Shown here piece after piece: positions 56,978-64,000 of a stretch of DNA of 64,000 nucleotides. The notes under the pieces were generated by a model. That model was not told the DNA's origin. It ran no database searches and saw nothing but the letters and a program-made list of their open reading frames with translations. The translations under genes and the position numbers were made by a program. The DNA lies in the NCBI GenBank assembly GCA_027493405.1, contig JAOSKV010000023.1, positions 255,857-319,856 on the forward strand, in the 5' to 3' direction. The stretch is from FEB-22 sp003105195 (GTDB lineage Bacteria > Pseudomonadota > Alphaproteobacteria > Rhizobiales > Xanthobacteraceae). Each line of letters starts with the position of its first letter. The stretch's first letter is position 1.

Positions 56978-57916
56978 CTACTCGGCGCTCACGACCTGAC
57001 ATTGCGGGAGCGGCTTGCTCCAGTCCGGCGGCGTCTTCGCCCAGTTCTTCAGAAAGTCGACAAAGAGGCGCGTGCGTGCCGGAAGGTTCTTGCGGGTCGG
57101 ATACACGACATAGATCTTGACCTCCGCCGGCTCGTACTCGGGCAGAATGACGGTGAGACGCTTTGTCTTGAGCTCCTCCGAGACCGCGTAGAGCGGATGC
57201 ATGGACACGCCGTGACCGTGCACCGCGGCGTTCTTGATCGCATCGCAAAAATTCGAGCCGATCGTGCCGCTCACCCGGACGGCGACCTCGCCGGTCCGGC
57301 CGGTGAAGCGCCAGATCCCGGTGGGCGACTTGAGCGTCTGGATGAGGCAGTTGTGGTCGCTCAGATCGGCCGGCGTCCTCGGCGTCCCGTGGGTGCGCAG
57401 ATATTTCTCCGACGCCACCAGTACCTGCGGGGCATTGACGAGCGGCACGGCCACGTGTCCGGCGTCGCCCGGAGGCGGGCCGATGCGCAATGCCAAATCC
57501 AGACCTTGCGTGATCATGTTGCTGCTGCCGTCGTCGTGCAGCAGAACGACGCGTATCTCCGGATACATCTCGGTAAACCTGGCGGCGAGCGGCGACAAGT
57601 GCGTGCTGCCGAAGGAGGGCGGCGTGCCGACGCGAATGATGCCGCGCGGCACCTGCACCAGTTGCCGGGAGCCTGTCTCGATATCTTCATAGAGCTGCAG
57701 CAGCAATTGACCCTGGCTCAGTGCGCGGATGCCCGCTTCGGTGAGGCGGGCATGCTTGGTGGTGCGATTGAGCAGTGTCACCCCGAGCGTACGCTCGAGC
57801 CAGGCGACGTGCTTGGTGATGGTGGCCTTGGAAATGCCGAGCCGATGGGCCGCACTGGTAAAGCTGCCATCGCGCGCGACCTCAACGAAGACCTCAATGC
57901 AGCGAAGGCGATCCAT
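56978..57916 (-). CDS. LysR family transcriptional regulator
   Basis: 312 residues. The N-terminal winged helix-turn-helix is AAHRLGISKATITKHVAWLE, with the start MDRLRCIEVFVEVARDGSFT at the usual place. The effector domain includes RGIIRVGTPPSFGSTHL, LDLALRIGPPPGDAG and the C-terminal FVDFLKNWAK. It belongs to the branch near DsdC/AaeR-like regulators by SKATITKHVAWLERTLGVTLLNR, only loosely. It is convergent with the MBL gene and may control the catabolic cluster. The start at 57916 is clear; a longer upstream frame lacks similarity. Confidence 0.9.
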   Translation of the reverse strand: MDRLRCIEVFVEVARDGSFTSAAHRLGISKATITKHVAWLERTLGVTLLNRTTKHARLTEAGIRALSQGQLLLQLYEDIETGSRQLVQVPRGIIRVGTPPSFGSTHLSPLAARFTEMYPEIRVVLLHDDGSSNMITQGLDLALRIGPPPGDAGHVAVPLVNAPQVLVASEKYLRTHGTPRTPADLSDHNCLIQTLKSPTGIWRFTGRTGEVAVRVSGTIGSNFCDAIKNAAVHGHGVSMHPLYAVSEELKTKRLTVILPEYEPAEVKIYVVYPTRKNLPARTRLFVDFLKNWAKTPPDWSKPLPQCQVVSAE

Positions 57917-58208
57917 CGTGTCCCATGTCCCCCGATCGCAACCGCACACGTCGACCCGCATGCGCGCAGCCGAAACCATGCTCCAGGAACCCGTTGAACA
58001 CAACCGTCGGCCATCCCGGGGTTGCACGGCTTCCGGATGGCGCGGAAGCGCATGCGGTTCTTCGAGCAGGTCGAATGGCGCGGAACCCCGCGCCCGTCGA
58101 GCCGGCATGCGTCATCAGGTAGAATGCCATCCGCAATGACGCCTGTGGTCGATCTGGTGCCGCGCAGCGCCCTGCGCTAGCTTTTTCCGGACGCGCGTGG
58201 ATTCCCCG

Positions 58209-59340
58209 ATGAACGCAGTTCGCGCCGAGGCGGCCGGGCAGGTGGTGCAGCGGTTCTTCGAGGCCGCGGCCCTCCCCGAGCTGTGGCCGAGCGCGCTGCA
58301 CGAGCTGGCGCAGGCCTGCGGCGCCGAGGGCGCGGCCGCGCATTCCTCCGACGGGCTCGAGACCTTCGCGACCGTGGGCTCGCCCGGCCTCGCCGAGCTG
58401 CACGAGAACTTCCTCAGGCGCTGGCGCGCGCCGGAGCTCAACTCGCACCGCGCGCGCGGCATCGCCCTCCTCGCGCGCGGCTGGCGCGGCGCGCTCACCG
58501 AGCAGGACTGCTTCACGCCGGAAGCGCTGGCGCGCGACGCGTTCCAGCAGGACTTCTTCGTGCGCTCCGGCTTCTCGTCCTTTGCGGGGATCATCCTGGC
58601 GAAGTCGCCGGAGCTCACCCTCTCGGTCTCGATCATCCGGCGGCTGCACCAGGGCCCCTATTCGGGCAGCGAGGTCGCCTTCGTCAACGCGCTCGCCGCG
58701 CATCTGCGCACCGCGAGCGCGATCGCGCTGCGCTTCGGCCTGGAATCGACGCGCCGCCTCGCCGACGCCTTCGCGACGATGGGGCAGCCGGTGGCGCTGG
58801 TCGGCCGCGCCGGCCGCGTGATCCACATGAATGCGCGCTTCGAGCGGCTCGTCGGCGATGCGATCTTCGTCAAAGGCGGGCGGCTCACGGCCTGGCGCGG
58901 CCGCAGCCAGGCGGAGCTTTCGGCGGCGATCGAGCGCGCCGCTCGGCCACGACGGCACGCTGCGCGCCCCACTCGCGCCCGTGGTGCTGCCGCGGCGCGC
59001 GGGACTGCGGCCGCTGGTCGCGCACGTGATGCCGGTCGTCGGGCAGGCGCGCGACCTGATGCACCTGGTCGCCGCGGTCGTGACGCTGACCGACCTCGGC
59101 GACACCGCGCAGGCGCCCGCCGAGGAGATCCTGATCGACGCCTTCGGGCTCACTCCCGCCGAGGCGCAGCTCGCCGCCCTGATCGCGACCGGCAAGAGCC
59201 TGCCCGAGATCGCCCGCGCGCGCCGAGTCGCGCACGAGACGCTGCGCAGCCGGCTCAAGTCCGTGTTCGACAAGACCGGCACCGGCCGCCAGACCGAGCT
59301 CGCGCTGCTGGTGGCGCGGCTCTCGAGGCATTCCGCCTGA
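58209..59340 (+). pseudogene. LuxR-type transcriptional regulator, one frameshift
   Basis: Repaired length about 376 residues. The N-terminal 200 residues are a sensor part without a recognised family (RFFEAAALPELWPSALHELA, DFFVRSGFSSFAGIILAKSP). A PAS-like helix follows (ALVGRAGRVIHMNARFERLV). The C-terminal DNA-binding domain is FGLTPAEAQLAALIATGKSL, then PEIARARRVAHETLRSRLKS, a standard LuxR/GerE helix-turn-helix. The frame changes at 58939-58940, where one extra C separates ERA from LGHDGTLRAPLAPVVLP. As written the HTH is lost. This layout is common in rhizobial helix-turn-helix regulators of unknown target. The start ATG at 58209 is preferred over GTG at 58197. Confidence 0.8.
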
Positions 59341-59453
59341 CGTGATCGGCTCGCAACGACGGCTCACCGGCCGGCAGCCGGCCTATGGACATCGCGCGGC
59401 TTGTTGTCCATGAGAGCGCCGCCGCATGCCCACTTGCGGCCGGAGAGGTCAGC

Positions 59454-60372
59454 TTGGTCGCGCGCAGGGTCCGTCTCGCCATCGTGGTCGCCGCGGGGAT
59501 CGGCGTCGCCCTGCGCGCCCGCGCCCGCGCAGGAAGCCGTGCGGGCGGCGCCGGTGAACCTCATGGCGGCGGTCGCGCGGACCGCGGCCGAGCCGGGGTG
59601 GCGCCTGGAGCCGCTCGCGGACGGGCGGCTCGCCGCCATCGGCGTGAGCCGCGCGGGCGAGGTCACGCAGGTGATCGGGATTGCCTGCGGCACGAGCCAC
59701 CGGCCCGAGGTGGCGGTCGACGCGCGCGGCGCCGTGTCCATGCCACGCGCCTTCGTGATCGAGGCCGGCGGACGACTGGCCGCGATTCCAATCGCGCCGT
59801 CGGGCGCGAGCACGCAGGGCGCGGATGCGCTCCTGGACGCGATCGCGGTCACGCCCGACGGCGCGCTCGATCTCGCGCTCGACGACCGCGCCTTCCCGAC
59901 CGGCGGTGCGCGCGAGGCGCTCGAGCCGGTGTGGAAGCAGTGCGAGCAGCTGTTCGGCTGGCGCATCACGGATCCGGACCCGCAGCAGCTGGTCTGGTCC
60001 TATGTGCCGGGACCGTCCGAGCCGACGCTGGCATTCAAGGGCCCGCGCAGCGACGCGGTCGCGGCGGCGATCGCCTGCGATCCGAACCGCGGCGCCGTCA
60101 CGCTGCGCGTGGCCGACCTGGTCAGGGCCGGCCGCAGGCCGCAACCGCTGCGCTTCACGCTGGAGGCGAGCGGCGAGAGCTTCACGATCGCCGGGCAGGC
60201 GGTCGCGCCGGGCCTGGCGACCGGCACCTTGGCGGCACCCGACAGGCTGCTGGGCGCGCTCGCGGACGCGGCGCGGATCACGGTGCGCGCGAGGGCCGCC
60301 TCGGTGACCCTGCCGGCCCAGGTGCTGCGGATCCTGCTCCCCCGCTTCCGGCACGCCTGCGCCCTCCCCTAG
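59454..60372 (+). pseudogene. secreted hypothetical protein, frameshift behind the signal peptide
   Basis: The body of about 280 residues (from APAPAQEAVRAAPVNLMAAV to the stop at 60372) is open and has codon use like the neighbours, with DRAFPTGGAREALEPVWKQC and two to three cysteines. No family was recognised. In its own frame the upstream codons do not make a signal peptide, but one frame over VARRVRLAIVVAAGIGVALR, read from a TTG at 59454 behind GGAGAGG, does. The two join near 59510-59520 in a CGC/GCC-rich run. One indel therefore probably separates signal peptide and body. If the break is a read error the product is a periplasmic protein of about 305 residues. Confidence 0.55.
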
Positions 60373-60392
60373 GCCTGCCATTCGCAGCAGCC

Positions 60393-60415
60393 TTTCGTTA
60401 TGATAGGAACCGAAA
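60393..60415. promoter_or_regulatory. candidate GlpR operator in front of glpR
   Basis: TTTCG (60393-60397) and CGAAA (60411-60415) are inverted with 13 bases between them, about 20 bases before the glpR start. The same TTTCG/TTCG half-sites are repeated in front of glpD, which supports autoregulation by the DeoR-type repressor. Characterised GlpR operators are also built on TTCG/CGAA half-sites. Confidence 0.5.
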
Positions 60416-60434
60416 CCAATTCGAGGATCGGGGC

Positions 60435-61232
60435 ATGAACGACGCCTTCCCGCTGCGCCAGCGCGAGATCCTGGCCCTCGCCCGCGCCCAGGGGCGGGTC
60501 AGCGTGGACAGCCTCGCGGCGCGCTTCGAGGTGACGCCGCAGACCATCCGCAAGGACCTGAACGAGCTGTGCGACCGGCGGCTGATGTCGCGCGTGCACG
60601 GCGGCGCGATCGTGGCCTCGGGCGTGGAGAACATCGCCTACGAGGCGCGGCGCTTCATCGCCCAGGCCGAGAAGCGCGCGATCGGCGCGGCGGCCGCGCG
60701 GCTGATTCCCAACAGCGCCTCGCTGTTCATCAATATCGGCACCACCACCGAGGAGGTCGCGCGCGCGCTCGACGGGCACGAGGACCTGCTGGTGATCACC
60801 AACAATCTCAACGTCGCCAACCTGCTCTACCGGCACCCGCGCATCGACGTGATCATGGCGGGCGGCCCGGTGCGGCGCGCCGACGGCGCCGTGATCGGCT
60901 CGGCGGCGGTCGACTTCGTGCGCCAGTTCAAGGTCGACACCGCGGTGATCGGCGCCTCGGCGATCGACGAGGACGGCGCCCTGCTCGACTTCGACGTGCG
61001 CGAGGTGCGGGTGTCGCGCGCCATCATCGAGAACGCGCGGCGCGTGATGCTGGTGGCCGACCGCTCCAAGCTCGAGCGCTCGGCGCCGGTGCGCATCGGG
61101 CACTTGAGCGAGGTCGACACCTTCGTCACCGACGAGCTCGCCTCGCCGACCCTGCGCGACGTCTGCCGCAGCCATACCGTGGAGGTCGTCGAGGTCGGCG
61201 CGGTCATGGACGAAGCGGCCGGTACCGCATAG
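60435..61232 (+). CDS. glpR: DeoR family repressor of glycerol/glycerol-3-phosphate metabolism
   Basis: 265 residues. The N-terminal DeoR helix-turn-helix is FPLRQREILALARAQGRVSV, then DSLAARFEVTPQTIRKDLNE, matching GlpR of proteobacteria. The C-terminal sugar-phosphate sensor has INIGTTTEEVARAL and VITNNLNVANLL, the D-x-x-x-IGASAIDEDGALLDFD stretch and VMLVADRSKLER. The ATG at 60435 has GAGGATCGGGGC upstream. Glycerol-3-phosphate is expected to release it from DNA. It precedes glpD by about 100 bases, which contain several TTCG half-sites. Confidence 0.92.
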   Translation: MNDAFPLRQREILALARAQGRVSVDSLAARFEVTPQTIRKDLNELCDRRLMSRVHGGAIVASGVENIAYEARRFIAQAEKRAIGAAAARLIPNSASLFINIGTTTEEVARALDGHEDLLVITNNLNVANLLYRHPRIDVIMAGGPVRRADGAVIGSAAVDFVRQFKVDTAVIGASAIDEDGALLDFDVREVRVSRAIIENARRVMLVADRSKLERSAPVRIGHLSEVDTFVTDELASPTLRDVCRSHTVEVVEVGAVMDEAAGTA

Positions 61233-61252
61233 CGAGATTATTTTCTTTCTCT

Positions 61253-61311
61253 TTCGCCCCGTTGCTTTCGCTTTTGGCTTCGCTTAAAGTTCGTTTGACG
61301 CCAGAAACGAA
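61253..61311. promoter_or_regulatory. phased TTCG half-sites upstream of glpD, candidate GlpR operator array
   Basis: TTCGCCC (61253), TTCGCTT (61267), TTCGCTT (61279) and TTCGTTT (61290) repeat at 14, 12 and 11 bases, about one helical turn each. The last pairs with AAACGAA (61305-61311) as a perfect 7-base inverted repeat with an 8-base spacer. The array fills the gap between glpR and the GGGGAGGAAG ribosome site of glpD. Confidence 0.55.
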
Positions 61312-61335
61312 AATCGGCGATGCGGGGAGGAAGAC

Positions 61336-62862
61336 GTGGCGCAGGGCACGCCGGCCTACGATCTCGCCATCATCGGCGGCGGGGTGAACGGCTGCGGCAT
61401 CGCCCGCGACGCCGCCGGCCGCGGCGCCTCGGTGGTCCTGCTCGAGCAGGCCGACCTCGCGAGCGGCACCTCCTCGGCCTCCACCAAGCTGATCCACGGC
61501 GGCCTGCGCTATCTCGAGCATTACGAGTTCCGCCTGGTGCGCGAGGCGCTGCGCGAGCGCGACGTGCTGTGGCGGCTGGCGCCGCACATCATCTGGCCGA
61601 TGCGGTTCGTTCTCCCCCATCACCGGGCATTGCGGCCGCGATGGTTCCTGCGCATCGGCCTTTTTCTCTACGACCACCTCGGCGGAAGCCTGCTGCCCGG
61701 CAGCCGCGGCCTGGACCTGACCGCGGACGCGGCCGGCGTGCCGCTCAAGCCGACCTTCCGGCACGCCTTCGAATATTCCGACTGCTGGGTCGAGGACGCG
61801 CGCCTGGTCGTGCTCAACGCGCGCGACGCCGCCGACCGCGGCGCCGAGATCCGCACGCGCGCGCGCGTCGTCGATGCGACGCGCGGCGCCGACCACTGGC
61901 GGCTGACGGTCGAGAGCGCGCGTCACGGGCGCCAGCAGGTCGCGGCCCGCACCCTGGTCAACGCGGCCGGCCCCTGGGCCGGGACCGTGCACCGGCAGAT
62001 GACCTACAGCCGGACGCCCGCCCCGGTGCGCCTCGTGCAGGGCAGCCACATCGTGGTGCCGCGGCTGTTCGAGCACGAGCGCTGCTACATCTTCCAGAAC
62101 GCCGACGCGCGCATCGTGTTCGCGATCCCGTTCGAGCGCGACTTCACCCTGATCGGCACCACCGACCGCGACTACGAGGGCGACCCGGCGGCGGTCGCGG
62201 CGAGCCCGGAGGAGATCGCCTATCTGTGCGCGGCGGTCTCGGAATATTTCCGCAAGACGATCACCCCGGCCGACGTGGTGCTGAGCTATTCGGGCGTGCG
62301 CCCGCTCTACGACGACGGCGCCTCCAAGGCCCAGGAAGCGACGCGCGACTACGTGCTGCATCTCGACGCACCGTCCGGCGCAGCGCCGCTGCTCTCGGTG
62401 TTCGGCGGCAAGATCACGACCTACCGGCGGCTCGCCGAGCTCGCGCTCGGCCAGCTGAAGGGATTCCTGCCCGCGGCGGAACGGCCGGCCTGGACCGGCA
62501 CGGCGCCGCTGCCGGGCGGCGACTTCCCGCACAACGGCTACGACGAGCTCGTCGCCGAGACCCAGCGCGCGCATCCGTATCTGGCGCCCGCCCATGCGGC
62601 GCGCCTGGTGCGCGCCTACGGCACGCGCGCCGCGCGCCTGCTCGACGGGATCCGCGCGGCCGCGGACCTCGGCCAGGTGTTCGGCCACGATCTCACGGAG
62701 CGGGAGGTGACCTACCTGATGACGCAGGAATGGGCCGAGACCGCGGACGACGTGCTGTGGCGCCGCTCCAAGCTGGCGCTGCGCTTCACGCCCGCACAGA
62801 AGAGCGCCCTCGACCAGTTCATGCAGGACGGCGCGCAACGCGCCGCCTCCTCGGCGGCTTGA
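61336..62862 (+). CDS. glpD: aerobic glycerol-3-phosphate dehydrogenase
   Basis: A 508-residue FAD flavoprotein at the inner membrane that oxidises glycerol-3-phosphate to dihydroxyacetone phosphate and feeds electrons to ubiquinone. The dinucleotide site is DLAIIGGGVNGCGIARDAAG, the GlpD hallmark is LASGTSSASTKLIHGGLRYL, followed by VNAAGPWAG, FAIPFERDFTLIGTTDRDY and SYSGVRPLYDD. The C-terminal domain has EVTYLMTQEWAETADDVLWR and RSKLALRF. The start is GTG at 61336 behind GGGGAGGAAGAC. It is followed by glpS after 7 bases, so glpD and the glycerol importer are one operon. Confidence 0.95.
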   Translation: MAQGTPAYDLAIIGGGVNGCGIARDAAGRGASVVLLEQADLASGTSSASTKLIHGGLRYLEHYEFRLVREALRERDVLWRLAPHIIWPMRFVLPHHRALRPRWFLRIGLFLYDHLGGSLLPGSRGLDLTADAAGVPLKPTFRHAFEYSDCWVEDARLVVLNARDAADRGAEIRTRARVVDATRGADHWRLTVESARHGRQQVAARTLVNAAGPWAGTVHRQMTYSRTPAPVRLVQGSHIVVPRLFEHERCYIFQNADARIVFAIPFERDFTLIGTTDRDYEGDPAAVAASPEEIAYLCAAVSEYFRKTITPADVVLSYSGVRPLYDDGASKAQEATRDYVLHLDAPSGAAPLLSVFGGKITTYRRLAELALGQLKGFLPAAERPAWTGTAPLPGGDFPHNGYDELVAETQRAHPYLAPAHAARLVRAYGTRAARLLDGIRAAADLGQVFGHDLTEREVTYLMTQEWAETADDVLWRRSKLALRFTPAQKSALDQFMQDGAQRAASSAA

Positions 62863-62869
62863 GGCGGCC

Positions 62870-63970
<1,101 letters not shown>

Positions 63971-63974
63971 CGCC

Positions 63975-64000
63975 ATGTCCCGGATCGTGCTCGACCAGCT
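63975..64000 (+). CDS. glpT: start of glpT (second glycerol ABC transporter ATPase), cut by window end
   Basis: Only MSRIVLDQ is visible. It starts 4 bases after the glpS stop. The position and the opening strand fit the second ATPase GlpT of the glycerol importer, which normally follows glpS; the identity rests mostly on gene order. Confidence 0.6.

Overview
The window is very GC-rich chromosomal DNA from an alphaproteobacterium, most likely of the order Hyphomicrobiales (Rhizobiales). This rests on gene content rather than a marker gene: an MmcB-type DNA repair protein, a RegB/RegA (ActS/ActR) redox two-component pair, glnD, a PhaZ polyhydroxyalkanoate depolymerase, a bifunctional malic enzyme and a rhizobial-type glpR-glpD-glpS-glpT glycerol cluster.

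Layout. 0-5.6 kb: DapA/NanA-family aldolase (cut by the left edge), malic enzyme, and a mutS read in three frames. 5.7-6.4 kb is an almost pure G/C homopolymer block that looks like failed sequence and eats into a small membrane-protein gene. 6.6-11.7 kb: OsmC protein, zinc alcohol dehydrogenase, and a taurine/sulfonate/nitrate-type ABC importer whose binding-protein gene is partly duplicated in tandem next to palindromic repeats. 12-20 kb: glnD, two small proteins, a class A penicillin-binding protein, a Bcr/CflA exporter and an M48/YgjP-type metalloprotease. 20-27.5 kb: a HlyD/FtsX/ATPase exporter, PhaZ, and an ABC-2 exporter. 27.6-32.2 kb: a small membrane protein, an internally duplicated DUF3829-like secreted protein, and regB-regA. 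32.2-35.6 kb: an MFS gene destroyed at its 5' end by a second low-complexity block, mmcB, mtnA, and the 5' stub of a hydrolase gene.

35.5-43.4 kb is an accessory segment of visibly lower GC. It carries a Wadjet (Jet) anti-plasmid system with jetB, a frameshifted jetC and jetD but no jetA, a decayed mazF, and a frameshifted gene of unknown family. The host genes on both sides (alpha/beta hydrolase on the left, glutaryl-CoA dehydrogenase on the right) lack their 3' halves, so the segment replaced host DNA or the join is an assembly artefact. A tRNA-Arg(CCG) at 45.05 kb is followed by IS-like repeats and a decayed TacT-type acetyltransferase toxin.

45.8-58 kb looks like a catabolic region: alcohol dehydrogenase (frameshifted), FMN-dependent alpha-hydroxyacid oxidase, a complete livFGMHK-type ABC importer, an HMGL/isopropylmalate-synthase-like enzyme, glutathione S-transferase, a PPC/DUF296 protein, an MBL hydrolase and a LysR regulator. 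58.2-64 kb: a frameshifted LuxR-type regulator, a secreted protein of unknown function, then glpR, glpD, glpS and the first codons of glpT, with TTCG-rich candidate GlpR operators in front of glpR and glpD.

Single-base frameshifts are unusually common (mutS, jetC, the gene at 41.6 kb, gcdH, the SDR gene, the alcohol dehydrogenase, the LuxR gene, the gene at 59.5 kb). Together with the two homopolymer blocks this points first to consensus errors. A real mutator history through mutS loss is the biological alternative.
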